Assembly: GCF_000382045.1 (NCBI RefSeq)
Contig: NZ_KB907450.1
Coordinates: 372,001-436,000 of the forward strand
Length of the DNA: 64,000 bases
Origin: Variovorax atrisoli 110B
GTDB lineage: Bacteria; Pseudomonadota; Gammaproteobacteria; Burkholderiales; Burkholderiaceae_C
Reading direction: 5' to 3'
The translations under genes were made by a program, and so were the position numbers. Positions 56,139 through 64,000 of this stretch are shown here, piece after piece; position 1 is the first letter of the stretch, and the number at the start of each line of letters is the position of its first letter. A model generated the notes under the pieces. The model searched no databases. It was not told the DNA's origin and saw nothing but the letters and a program-made list of their open reading frames with translations.

Positions 56139-58061
56139 ATGAAAGCATCCGCTCCGGCTTCCGGGCCACAGGTTTCAGCGTACGGCGAGGCGGCGCATCC
56201 GGCGGGGCCGGCGCTCATGGTCGCAGCGCTGGGCGTCGTGTTCGGCGACATCGGCACCTCGCCGCTGTACGCCTTCAAGGAGACGATGAACCCCGAGCAC
56301 GGCGTGCCGTTCACGCCCGATTCGGTGCTGGGGCTGCTCTCGCTGATCTTCTGGGGGCTGATGTTCGTGGTCACGCTGAAGTACGTGGTGTTCGTGCTGC
56401 GCGCCGACCACGACGGCGAGGGCGGCATCCTGGCGCTGCAGGCGCTCGCGCGAAGCGCCGTGTCGGGGCCGAAGACGAAGCCCTGGGTGTGGAACGTCAT
56501 CGGGCTGCTGGGCCTCGTGGGCGCGGCCATGTTCTACGGCGACAGCCTGATCACGCCGGCCATCTCGGTGCTGTCGGCGGTCGAGGGGCTGGAGGTGCAG
56601 GCGCCGGTACTGCAGCGTGCGGTGCTGCCGATCACGGTGGCGATCCTGATCGCGCTCTTCATGGTGCAGAAGAAGGGCACCGGCACGGTGGGCAAGATCT
56701 TCGGGCCGGTCATGCTGCTGTGGTTCATCGTGCTGGCGGCGGCCGGCGCCTGGCAGGTGCTGCAGCAGCCGCAGGTGCTCGCCGCGCTCGATCCGCGCCG
56801 TGCCCTGGGCTTCCTGGTCGAGCACCGGGCGCAGTCGCTGGCGGTGCTGGGCGCGGTGTTCCTGGCCTTCACGGGCGGCGAGGCGCTGTATGCCGACATG
56901 GGGCACTTCGGCGCCCGCCCGATCCGCCTTGCGTGGATCTTCATCGCGCTGCCGGGCCTGGTGCTCAACTACTTCGGGCAGGGCGCGCTGGTGCTGGCGA
57001 ACCCGGCGGCCATCGACAACCCGTTCTTCCGGCTCTTTCCCTCGTGGGGCGTGCTGCCGATGGTGGTGCTCGCCGCGATGGCGACGGTGATCGCCTCGCA
57101 GGCGGTGATCTCGGGCGCGTTCTCGCTCACGGCGCATGCGATGCGCATGGGCTACCTGCCGCGCATGCGGGTGATCCAGACCTCGGGCACGGCCATCGGG
57201 CAGATCTACGTGCCGACGGTCAACTGGCTGCTGATGGTTGGCGTGCTGCTGCTGGTGCTGGGCTTCAGGAGTTCGGGGGCACTGTCGGCGGCCTACGGCA
57301 TCGCGGTGTCGATCACCATGGTGACGACTACGCTGCTGGCCGGCATCGTGGCCTGGGGGCTGTGGCGCTGGAACAAGGTGGCGGTGGTGATCGGCGTGGC
57401 GGCCTTCGCGGTGGTCGACCTGACCTTCGTGATCGCCAACAGCCTGAAGGTGGCCGAGGGCGGCTGGCTCACGCTGGCCGTGGCGGCCGTGGTGATGGTG
57501 CTTTTCACCACCTGGGCGAAGGGGCGCCGGCTGGGCCTGGAAGCGGCCGCCGCCGAGAGCCTCCCGCTGCGGCCCTTCGTCGAGTCGCTGGCGCAGCACA
57601 TGCCGCACCGGGTGAGCGGAACGGCCGTGTTCCTGAACCCCGACGCCACGGCGGTGCCGCATGCGCTGCTGCACAACCTCAAGCACAACCAGGTGCTGCA
57701 CGAGCAGGTGATCGTGCTGCGCGTGCTGGCCTGCGACACGCCGCGCGTCGACGCGCGCATCCGCATCGAGGCCGAGCAGCTGATGGAGGGCATCTGGATG
57801 GTCACGGCGCGCCACGGCTTCATGGAGCGGCCCGACGTGCCGGAATTCATCCGCATCCTGGCCTACCAGAAGACGCTGGCGATCGATTCGATGAAGACCT
57901 CGTACTTCGTCTCGCGCGCCTCGGTGGGCGAGGAGAATCTGCCCGGCATGAACCCGGTCCGGCGTGCGCTCTTCGGCTGGCTGCAGCGCAATGCGGGACG
58001 GGCATCGGACTACTTCGAGCTTCCTGACAACCGCCTCGTTGAGATGGGCCAGCGCACCTAG
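56139..58061 (+). CDS. kup: Kup-type potassium uptake protein
   Basis: A 640-residue K+/H+ symporter with about twelve helices and the Kup motifs GVVFGDIGTSPLYAFKETM, DHDGEGGILALQALA and FYGDSLITPAISVLSAVEGL, then a C-terminal cytoplasmic domain of ~150 residues. The ATG at 56139 is favoured because conserved sequence begins ~25 residues later; an upstream Met at 56091 is possible. It shares a short divergent region with hpnC. Confidence 0.93.
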   Translation: MKASAPASGPQVSAYGEAAHPAGPALMVAALGVVFGDIGTSPLYAFKETMNPEHGVPFTPDSVLGLLSLIFWGLMFVVTLKYVVFVLRADHDGEGGILALQALARSAVSGPKTKPWVWNVIGLLGLVGAAMFYGDSLITPAISVLSAVEGLEVQAPVLQRAVLPITVAILIALFMVQKKGTGTVGKIFGPVMLLWFIVLAAAGAWQVLQQPQVLAALDPRRALGFLVEHRAQSLAVLGAVFLAFTGGEALYADMGHFGARPIRLAWIFIALPGLVLNYFGQGALVLANPAAIDNPFFRLFPSWGVLPMVVLAAMATVIASQAVISGAFSLTAHAMRMGYLPRMRVIQTSGTAIGQIYVPTVNWLLMVGVLLLVLGFRSSGALSAAYGIAVSITMVTTTLLAGIVAWGLWRWNKVAVVIGVAAFAVVDLTFVIANSLKVAEGGWLTLAVAAVVMVLFTTWAKGRRLGLEAAAAESLPLRPFVESLAQHMPHRVSGTAVFLNPDATAVPHALLHNLKHNQVLHEQVIVLRVLACDTPRVDARIRIEAEQLMEGIWMVTARHGFMERPDVPEFIRILAYQKTLAIDSMKTSYFVSRASVGEENLPGMNPVRRALFGWLQRNAGRASDYFELPDNRLVEMGQRT

Positions 58062-58086
58062 ATTTTTTCGGTGGGGGGTGTCCTAG

Positions 58087-58145
58087 TGACCAACGGGTCA
58101 TTGACACTGGTTCACGTTTACCCTAGATTACTAACCAGTGGGTCA
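58087..58145 (+). promoter_or_regulatory. Sigma70 promoter flanked by two operators, upstream of RND pump
   Basis: A consensus -35 TTGACA (58101-58106) is 17 bases from a -10 TAGATT (58124-58129). Operator 1, TGACC-AACG-GGTCA (58087-58100), touches the -35; operator 2, TAACC-AGTG-GGTCA (58132-58145), covers the expected start site. The two are 45 bases apart. A TetR-type dimer binding both would block transcription of the MFP/RND genes. Confidence 0.75.
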
Positions 58146-58179
58146 GTAATGACTCGGTTCGTCCTATCCAGGGTGTCTC

Positions 58180-59379
58180 ATGACCGCCTCCACCGTCTCC
58201 CCGTTCCGTGTGCGCAGCGCCGCCTGGCTGCTGCTTCCCGCCGTGCTTCTGGCCGGCTGCTCTCCGAAGCCCGCGGCCGAAGATCCGGTCCGGGCGGTCA
58301 AGTTCGTGACCGTGGGGACCAGCGAATTCGATGCCCAGCCCGAGTTCTCGGCCGAGGTGCGAGCCCGCGTCGAATCGCGCCTGGGCTTCCGCGTGGGAGG
58401 CAAGATCACGAAGCGCCAGGCCGAGCTCGGCCAGCACGTGCAGGCCGGCCAGATCCTGGCCCAGCTCGATCCGCAGGACTATCGCCTGGCCGCCGAAGCC
58501 GCACGCGCCCAGCAGGCCGCTGCGCTCACCAATCGCGACCTCGCTGCCGCCGACCTCAAGCGCTACACCGAACTGCGGGCCCAGAACTTCATCAGCGGCG
58601 CCGAGCTGGAGCGCCGCGAAACCACCTGGAAGGCCGCGCAGGCCCAGCTAGAACAGGCCCAGGCGCAGCTCGCATCGCAGGGCAACCAGGCCACCTACAC
58701 GACGCTGGTGGCCGACGTGGCCGGCATCGTCACCGCCATCGAGGCCGAGCCGGGCCAGGTGGTGCAGGCCGGTACGCCGGTGGTGCGCATCGCCCAGGAC
58801 GGCGCGCGCGACGTTGTGTTCGCAGTGCCCGAAGACCGCGCCACGCTGATCAAGACCGGCTCGCCCGTCACGGTGCGCGGCTGGTCCGGAGGCAATGAAC
58901 TGCAGGGCCAGGTGCGCGAGGTGGCGGCCAGTGCCGACGCGGTCACGCGCACCTACTCGGTCAAGGTCGCGATCGACGCCGCCACCGCGCCGCCGCTCGG
59001 GGCCACGGTCTATGCGCGCCCGCAGGCGCTTGCGCACTCCAGCGCTCCCGTGATGAAGCTTCCGACGAGCGCCCTGCGCCAGGAAGGCAAGGGCACGGCC
59101 GTGTGGGTGCTCGACAAGTCGACCATGACCGTGCGCTCGCAGCCCGTGCAGGTAGCCACCGCCGACGGCAACGAAGCCGTGATCGCCGGCGGCATCTCGC
59201 CCGGCATGATGGTCGTGGCGGCCGGCGTGCACGTGCTGTCGCCGGGGCAGAAGGTCACCATCTACCAGTCCAGGGAGGCGGCCGCGGCCGCCGCCAATGC
59301 CGGTGCGAAGGAGTCGGCACAGCCCGTCACGGCTGTCGCTGCGACGAACAAGGAGATCGCATCGGGTGCCGCCAAATGA
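58180..59379 (+). CDS. Lipoprotein adaptor (MFP) of second RND pump
   Basis: A 399-residue periplasmic adaptor with a lipoprotein signal (WLLLPAVLLAGCSP, lipobox LAGC), lipoyl halves (LGFRVGGKITKRQAELGQHVQAGQ; LVADVAGIVTAIEAEPGQVV) and a helical hairpin between (AQAQLEQAQAQLASQGNQ). It overlaps the permease start by ATGA. No outer-membrane channel gene accompanies the pair, so it must use one encoded elsewhere. Confidence 0.9.
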   Translation: MTASTVSPFRVRSAAWLLLPAVLLAGCSPKPAAEDPVRAVKFVTVGTSEFDAQPEFSAEVRARVESRLGFRVGGKITKRQAELGQHVQAGQILAQLDPQDYRLAAEAARAQQAAALTNRDLAAADLKRYTELRAQNFISGAELERRETTWKAAQAQLEQAQAQLASQGNQATYTTLVADVAGIVTAIEAEPGQVVQAGTPVVRIAQDGARDVVFAVPEDRATLIKTGSPVTVRGWSGGNELQGQVREVAASADAVTRTYSVKVAIDAATAPPLGATVYARPQALAHSSAPVMKLPTSALRQEGKGTAVWVLDKSTMTVRSQPVQVATADGNEAVIAGGISPGMMVVAAGVHVLSPGQKVTIYQSREAAAAAANAGAKESAQPVTAVAATNKEIASGAAK

Positions 59380-62300
59380 GCGGCGGCGCAGCGAACCCCA
59401 CCGACAAGCCTTCCGGCTTCAATCTCTCCAAATGGGCGCTGGACCACGCGCCCCTCACGCGCTACCTGATGGTGGTGCTGATGGTGCTGGGCGCATTCGC
59501 GTACTTCCAGCTCGGGCAGGACGAGGACCCTCCCTTCACCTTCCGTGCGATGGTGGTTCGCACCTACTGGCCCGGCGCCACCGCGCAGCAGGTGGCCGAG
59601 CAGGTCACCGACAAGCTCGAACGCACGCTGCAGGAGGCTCCGTACGCCGACAAGATCCGCAGCTACTCGAAGCCTGGCGAGTCGCAGATCATCTTCAATA
59701 TCAAGGATTCGTCGAAATCCACCGAGGTGGCCAACGTCTGGTACACGGTGCGCAAGAAGATCGGCGACATGCGAGCCACGCTCCCGGCAGGCGTGCAGGG
59801 GCCGTTCTTCAATGACGACTTCGGCGACGTCTATGGCGTGATCTACGCGCTGGAGAGCGAGGGCTTCAGCTATGCCGAGCTCAAGACGATGGCCGACGAC
59901 GTGCGCCAGCAGCTGCTGCGCGTGAAGGACGTGGCCAAGGTCGACCAGTTCGGCGTGCAGGACGAGAAGATCTACATCGAGATCTCGCAGAAGCGCCTGG
60001 CCCAGTTGGGGCTCGACTTCAATGCGGTGCTTTCGCAGCTCGGCTCGCAGAACGCGGTGGAGAGCGCGGGCACGATCCAGTCGCCGGCGGACGTGGTGCA
60101 GGTGCGCGTCGCGGGGCAGTTCACCAGCGTGGACCAGCTGCGCGAGATGCCCATCCGCGGCAGCTCGGGCAACCAGCTCAAGCTCGGCGACATCGCCGAC
60201 ATCCATCGCGGCTACATCGATCCGCCTTCGGTCAAGGTGCACCACCAGGGCAAGGAAGTGATCGGCCTGGGCGTGTCGATGGCCAAAGGCGGCGACATCA
60301 TCGCGCTGGGCAAGGCGCTGAAGGCCACGGCCGTGACCATCGGGCAGCGGCTGCCGGCCGGCGTGAAGCTGGCGCAGGTGCAGGACCAGCCGGTGGCGGT
60401 GGCCAGCTCGGTCAACGAGTTCGTGGGTGTGCTGATCGAGGCCGTGGCCATCGTGCTGGGCGTGAGCATCGTCTCGCTCGGCCTGCACAAGGGCGGACGC
60501 TTCGGCTGGTACATCGACATGCGCCCGGGGCTGGTGGTGGCGATCACCATTCCGCTGGTGCTGGCCGTGACCTTCCTGGCCATGAACTACTTCGGCATCG
60601 GGCTGCACAAGATATCGCTGGGCTCGCTCATCATCGCGCTGGGCCTGCTGGTGGACGACGCGATCATCGCGGTCGAGATGATGGTGCGGAAGATGGAAGA
60701 GGGCTACGACAAGGTCCGCGCCGCCACCTTCGCCTACGACGTGACGGCCAAGCCGATGCTCACGGGCACGCTCATCACGGCGGCGGGCTTCCTGCCGATC
60801 GGCATCGCCAAGTCGGTGACGGGCGAATACACCTTCGCGATCTTCGCGGTGACGGTGATCGCGCTGGTGCTGTCGTGGATCGTCTCGGTGTATTTCGTGC
60901 CCTACCTCGGCACGCTGCTGCTCAAGGTGAAGCCGCACGCGGCTGCGACGGAGTCGCCTGGCCAGTCGACTCCCGACGCGACGCCGCACGAGCTCTTCGA
61001 CTCGCCGTTCTACAACGCCTTCCGCAAGACGGTGAACTGGTGCGTGCAGCACCGCTGGATGACCATCGGCGCCACGGTGCTGATCTTCGCGCTGGGCATC
61101 TTCGGCATGGGCAAGGTGCAGCAGCAGTTCTTCCCGGATTCGAGCCGGCCCGAGATCCTGGTCGACATCTGGTTCCCCGAAGGCACCTCGTTCGCCGCGA
61201 ACGAGGAGGTGGCCAAGCGCGTCGAGAAACGCATCATGCAGGAGGCCGGCGTGAGCACCGTCAGCACCTGGATCGGCTCGGGCGTGCCGCGCTTCTACCT
61301 GCCGCTGGACCAGGTGTTCCCGCAGACCAACGTGTCGCAGCTCATCGTGCTGCCCACGGACCTGAAGGTGCGCGAGACCCTGCGCATCAGGCTGCCGCAG
61401 CTGCTGGCGCAGGAATTTCCCGAGGTGCGCGGCCGCGTCAAGCTGCTGCCCAACGGCCCGCCGGTGCCGTACCCGGTCCAGTTCCGCGTGATCGGCCCCG
61501 ACCCGGCGCTGCTGCGCGGCCATGCCGACGAGGTGAAGGCCGTGCTGCGCGACAACGCCAACATGCGCGGCGTGAACGACAACTGGAACGAGTCTGTGAA
61601 GGTGATCCGCCTCGAGATCGACCAGGCCAAGGCGCGCGCCCTGGGCGTGACGAGCCAGGCCATCGCGCAGGCTTCCAAGACCATGTTCAGCGGCACGACG
61701 GTGGGCCAGTACCGCGAGAACGACCTGCTGATCGACATCGTGCTGCGCCAGGCGCCCGACGAGCGCCAGGCCATTTCCGACATCGGCAACGCCTACATCC
61801 CGACGGCCTCGGGCCGCTCGATTCCGCTCACGCAGATCGCCAAGCCGGTGTTCACCTGGGAGCCGGGCGTGATGTGGCGCGAGAACCGGGACTACGCCAT
61901 CACCGTGCAGGGCGACGTGGTCGAGGGCCTGCAGGGCGCCACAGTGACCGCGCAGCTGCTGCCGAAGCTGCGCGAGCTCGAGGCCGGCTGGGTCGCGGCC
62001 GGGCAGGGCGCCTACCGCATCGAGGTGGCGGGTGCGGTGGAGGAAAGCAGCAAGGGCTCCGCCTCCATCGTGGCGGGCGTGCCGATCATGCTGTTCCTGG
62101 TGTTCACGCTGCTGATGCTGCAGCTGCACAGCTTCAGCCGCTCGCTGCTGGTGTTCATCACCGGTCCGATGGGTATCGCCGGCGTGGCAGGTGCGCTGCT
62201 GGTGCTGAACCGGCCCTTCGGCTTCGTCGCGCTGCTGGGCGTGATCGCGCTGATGGGAATGATCCAGCGCAACGCGGTGATCCTGATCGATCAGATCGAG

Positions 62301-62564
62301 CTCGACCGCGCGGCGGGCGTGCCGGCGTGGGATGCGATCGTCGAATCCGCGGTGCGCCGACTGCGGCCCATCGTGCTGACGGCCGCCGCGGCGGTGCTGG
62401 CGATGATCCCGCTGTCGCGCAGCGTGTTCTGGGGGCCGATGGCCGTCGCCATCATGGGCGGACTGATCGTGGCGACGGTGCTGACCCTGCTCGCGCTGCC
62501 TGCGATGTACGCCGCTGCATTCCGTGTGAAGCGTGAGCCGGAAACGCGGCCGATTAGCGTCTAA
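59376..62564 (+). CDS. RND efflux permease (second system)
   Basis: A 1062-residue permease. The N-terminus FNLSKWALDHAPLTRYLMVV and motif DPPFTFRAMVVRTYWPGAT belong to a branch close to TriC/VexF-like pumps. The proton-relay Asp pair is in IALGLLVDDAIIAVEMMVR, and the second half has FGFVALLGVIALMGMIQRNAVILIDQIE. It starts in an ATGA overlap with the adaptor. The promoter region has two operator-like palindromes, so it is probably inducible by a TetR-type regulator coded elsewhere. Confidence 0.93.
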   Translation: MSGGAANPTDKPSGFNLSKWALDHAPLTRYLMVVLMVLGAFAYFQLGQDEDPPFTFRAMVVRTYWPGATAQQVAEQVTDKLERTLQEAPYADKIRSYSKPGESQIIFNIKDSSKSTEVANVWYTVRKKIGDMRATLPAGVQGPFFNDDFGDVYGVIYALESEGFSYAELKTMADDVRQQLLRVKDVAKVDQFGVQDEKIYIEISQKRLAQLGLDFNAVLSQLGSQNAVESAGTIQSPADVVQVRVAGQFTSVDQLREMPIRGSSGNQLKLGDIADIHRGYIDPPSVKVHHQGKEVIGLGVSMAKGGDIIALGKALKATAVTIGQRLPAGVKLAQVQDQPVAVASSVNEFVGVLIEAVAIVLGVSIVSLGLHKGGRFGWYIDMRPGLVVAITIPLVLAVTFLAMNYFGIGLHKISLGSLIIALGLLVDDAIIAVEMMVRKMEEGYDKVRAATFAYDVTAKPMLTGTLITAAGFLPIGIAKSVTGEYTFAIFAVTVIALVLSWIVSVYFVPYLGTLLLKVKPHAAATESPGQSTPDATPHELFDSPFYNAFRKTVNWCVQHRWMTIGATVLIFALGIFGMGKVQQQFFPDSSRPEILVDIWFPEGTSFAANEEVAKRVEKRIMQEAGVSTVSTWIGSGVPRFYLPLDQVFPQTNVSQLIVLPTDLKVRETLRIRLPQLLAQEFPEVRGRVKLLPNGPPVPYPVQFRVIGPDPALLRGHADEVKAVLRDNANMRGVNDNWNESVKVIRLEIDQAKARALGVTSQAIAQASKTMFSGTTVGQYRENDLLIDIVLRQAPDERQAISDIGNAYIPTASGRSIPLTQIAKPVFTWEPGVMWRENRDYAITVQGDVVEGLQGATVTAQLLPKLRELEAGWVAAGQGAYRIEVAGAVEESSKGSASIVAGVPIMLFLVFTLLMLQLHSFSRSLLVFITGPMGIAGVAGALLVLNRPFGFVALLGVIALMGMIQRNAVILIDQIELDRAAGVPAWDAIVESAVRRLRPIVLTAAAAVLAMIPLSRSVFWGPMAVAIMGGLIVATVLTLLALPAMYAAAFRVKREPETRPISV

Positions 62565-62585
62565 AATCGCTGGCTGACCGATTTC

Positions 62586-62640
62586 AAGCGGATGGTCTTT
62601 GGCCCACGGGAATCCGTGGTGCGAAAAGCCCGTCCGCTTT
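62586..62640 (+). terminator. Structured region, probable terminator of RND operon
   Basis: Outer stem AAGCGGA (62586-62592) / TCCGCTT (62633-62639) encloses an inner hairpin CCACGG (62604-62609) / CCGTGG (62614-62619), with a short T run following. It lies between the permease stop and the tRNA. It could also be a small structured RNA. Confidence 0.45.
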
Positions 62641-62669
62641 TGCATTCACCTGAAAAAAAGATTGGCATC

Positions 62670-62756
62670 GCGCGGGTGGCGAAATTGGTAGACGCACCAG
62701 GTTTAGGTCCTGACGTTCGCAAGAACGTGCCGGTTCGAGTCCGGCCCCGCGCACCA
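62670..62756 (+). tRNA. tRNA-Leu (anticodon UAG)
   Basis: An 87-base tRNA with acceptor GCGCGGG / CCCGCGC, discriminator A and encoded CCA. The anticodon loop is TTTAGGT (anticodon TAG), there is a long variable arm (CGTTC-GCAA-GAACG), and the T-loop reads TTCGAGT. All are typical of bacterial tRNA-Leu, which reads CUN codons. Confidence 0.97.
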
Positions 62757-62789
62757 GCCCTGCACGTAGCCCGTTCTATCGAGCAGACT

Positions 62790-62822
62790 AAAAGCCCCGT
62801 TCCGAAAGGAGCGGGGCTTTTT
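62790..62822 (+). terminator. Rho-independent terminator after tRNA-Leu
   Basis: Stem AAAGCCCCGTTCC / GGAGCGGGGCTTT with loop GAAA is followed by a T run. A short A run precedes the stem, so it can also work for the opposing TPR-protein gene. Confidence 0.9.
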
Positions 62823-62843
62823 CCTTCTGCCTCTTCGTTTTCT

Positions 62844-63815
62844 TCACCAGTCGTTGTCGCTGCTGCCGCTGTCGAAGCTGCCGCCGCTGCTGCTCGAGTC
62901 GTCCCAGGAGCTCGTGTCCTTGATGCCGAAGTCGTTGTCGACGAAGCGGTCGGGCTCCTGCGAGGTCGAGGGCGTGGACGACGAGGGCCAGAGGCTTCGG
63001 CCCATCTCGGTGTTGCCGCTGTCGGGCACGTGCGTCGTCGTGCCGCTGTCGTTCCTGTCGAACACGCCGTTGTCGCTGCGCCCGTGCATCCAGTGGCGCA
63101 CGGCTTCTTCCGCCACCACCGCGCCGACGCCCACGGCCGCACCGGTGGCGAGGGCCGAGCCGAGGCCCATGCCGGGGCTTGCCGCAGGCGGGGGCGCAGG
63201 CGTCCAGTTGCCGGCGGGACCGTAGCTTCCGTAGCCCGTCGGCATGCCTTGCGCGCCGGGTGCGCCGGGCACGGGACCGTACGACGGCGAAGGCGCGGCC
63301 GCGGGCGGCGCCACCCGGCTGCGGAAGGCCAGGTAGCCCACGACCAGCAGGCCGACGAGGGCGATCGGCATCCACGGCACGGAGCCCGTCCTGCCTTCGC
63401 TTGTCACAGGTGCGGGAGCGGATTCGCTGACGCGCGAAGGCGTGTTCACGGATCGCGGCGCGGGCGAGTCGAGCTTGTTCGTGAGCCGTTCGACGGCTTC
63501 CGGCCTGGCGAAATCGAGGCCGGGTGAGAGCTTCTTCGCCTTCGCGAGCTCACCTCTCGCGTCCTGCAGCCTGCCTTCTGCCGCGAGCAGTTCGGCGTGG
63601 ACGAAATGGGCCTTCGCGCTGTCGGGATGCTCCTTCAGCACCTTCGCGATCATGGCGTCGGCATCGGACATGCGCCCGCCGTTGGCCGCTTCGTAGATCT
63701 GCTGGATGGTGGGGTCTTTCGGCGCGGCCGCCTCGGTCCCGGCCTGCGCGAGCGAGGGCAGGCCCAGTGCCAGGGCAAGGGTAAAGGCGAGGGCGGCGAA
63801 CATTCGCTGGAGCAT
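62844..63815 (-). CDS. TPR-containing membrane protein of unknown function
   Basis: A 323-residue protein with a signal peptide (LQRMFAALAFTLALALGLPSLAQA), a TPR-like helical region (IQQIYEAANGGRMSDADAMIAKV; AKAHFVHAELLAAEGRLQDA), a Pro/Ser linker, one TM helix (PWMPIALVGLLVVGYLAF), a Gly/Pro/Tyr-rich region, a Gly/Ala-rich hydrophobic stretch (LGSALATGAAVGVGAVVAEEA) and a Ser/Asp-rich tail. Tail and Gly-rich parts resemble DUF1517/YgcG-like low-complexity ends. The ATG at 63815 is chosen as the signal-peptide start. Role unknown. Confidence 0.78.
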   Translation of the reverse strand: MLQRMFAALAFTLALALGLPSLAQAGTEAAAPKDPTIQQIYEAANGGRMSDADAMIAKVLKEHPDSAKAHFVHAELLAAEGRLQDARGELAKAKKLSPGLDFARPEAVERLTNKLDSPAPRSVNTPSRVSESAPAPVTSEGRTGSVPWMPIALVGLLVVGYLAFRSRVAPPAAAPSPSYGPVPGAPGAQGMPTGYGSYGPAGNWTPAPPPAASPGMGLGSALATGAAVGVGAVVAEEAVRHWMHGRSDNGVFDRNDSGTTTHVPDSGNTEMGRSLWPSSSTPSTSQEPDRFVDNDFGIKDTSSWDDSSSSGGSFDSGSSDNDW

Positions 63816-64000
63816 GAGATTTTTCCTGTGCGTTCCTGTGCAGGAGGATGACACGGCCACTCTACGGGCCGAATATTGGACGAACCTGACCGCCGCCGGG
63901 CCCCGGCTCCAACCCCGTGAAAACCCGCTTTGCGGCCAGATTAGAATTGCAGGTTGCCCAGTTTTGCAGGCGGCACACGCGTGCCTCCGCTTAAATCCCG
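63816..64000. other. Right-edge intergenic region
   Basis: No coding frame with support was found in these 185 bases. A purine-rich AGGAGGA at about 63841 faces right but has no good frame after it. The region probably carries the upstream control sequence of a gene beyond the window. Confidence 0.4.

Noticed and set aside
59262..62645. Very long antisense frame opposite the second RND permease
   Set aside because: The translation is His/Arg/Gln-rich without any domain; this is the usual shadow of a GC-rich gene. The same holds for the long plus-strand frame at 29853-33362.

Overview
The window is about 64 kb of high-GC DNA with dense, tightly packed genes. Its gene content (Tct/Bug-type transporter genes, HpnCDE squalene genes, many HAAT and RND transport genes) fits a betaproteobacterium of the order Burkholderiales, most likely a Comamonadaceae such as Variovorax. 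That placement is inferred from content and style; no marker gene was compared.

Layout. (1) 1-4.84 kb is the right end of a prophage: a tailspike, a lysis cassette (XhlA-like membrane protein, SAR endolysin, Rz with Rz1 nested inside it, and a 27-codon zinc-knuckle reading frame), an oppositely oriented methyltransferase cargo gene, and a small gene under a LexA-type box. It ends in a 3'-tRNA fragment that looks like an attachment site. (2) 4.86-5.10 kb holds three tandem 55-bp repeats and a strong terminator, probably the original trailer of that tRNA. (3) 5.1-17.7 kb is a block of eleven minus-strand genes that I read as a candidate biosynthetic island: SAM methyltransferase, haem-oxygenase-like diiron enzyme, DUF1330 protein, EamA exporter, AlaX tRNA-editing protein, a lone Rieske protein, then a translationally coupled operon of leucine-type dehydrogenase, M20 deacylase, MFS transporter and a divergent isoleucyl-tRNA synthetase. 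An AraC regulator heads the block. The pairing of an IleRS and a tRNA-editing factor with exporters suggests self-protection against an amino-acid-like antimetabolite. (4) 18-29.8 kb is mostly chromosomal: acyl-CoA dehydrogenase, orphan histidine kinase, cytochrome c, PPK2, Hsp15, and a tricarboxylate system (TctDE regulators divergent from TctCBA). (5) 29.9-36.5 kb is a TetR-OMF-MFP-RND efflux operon, all coupled by ATGA overlaps. (6) 36.6-46.5 kb looks like a sigma54-controlled module: a PAS/AAA+/Fis enhancer-binding protein, a cluster of CTGAA/TTCAG sites, a near-consensus -24/-12 promoter, a Liv-type binding protein, an extracellular poly(3-hydroxybutyrate) depolymerase, Liv ABC genes and an alpha/beta hydrolase. 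(7) 46.5-56.1 kb holds assorted genes including hemH, a HAD phosphatase, a LysE exporter and the hpnCDE squalene operon. (8) 56.1-64 kb holds kup, a second RND pump with a clear promoter flanked by two operators, tRNA-Leu(UAG) and a TPR membrane protein.

Within the intergenic space I also see a roughly 90-bp hairpin element present four times, always just after a stop codon in the sense direction, and a large inverted repeat between livF and livH.
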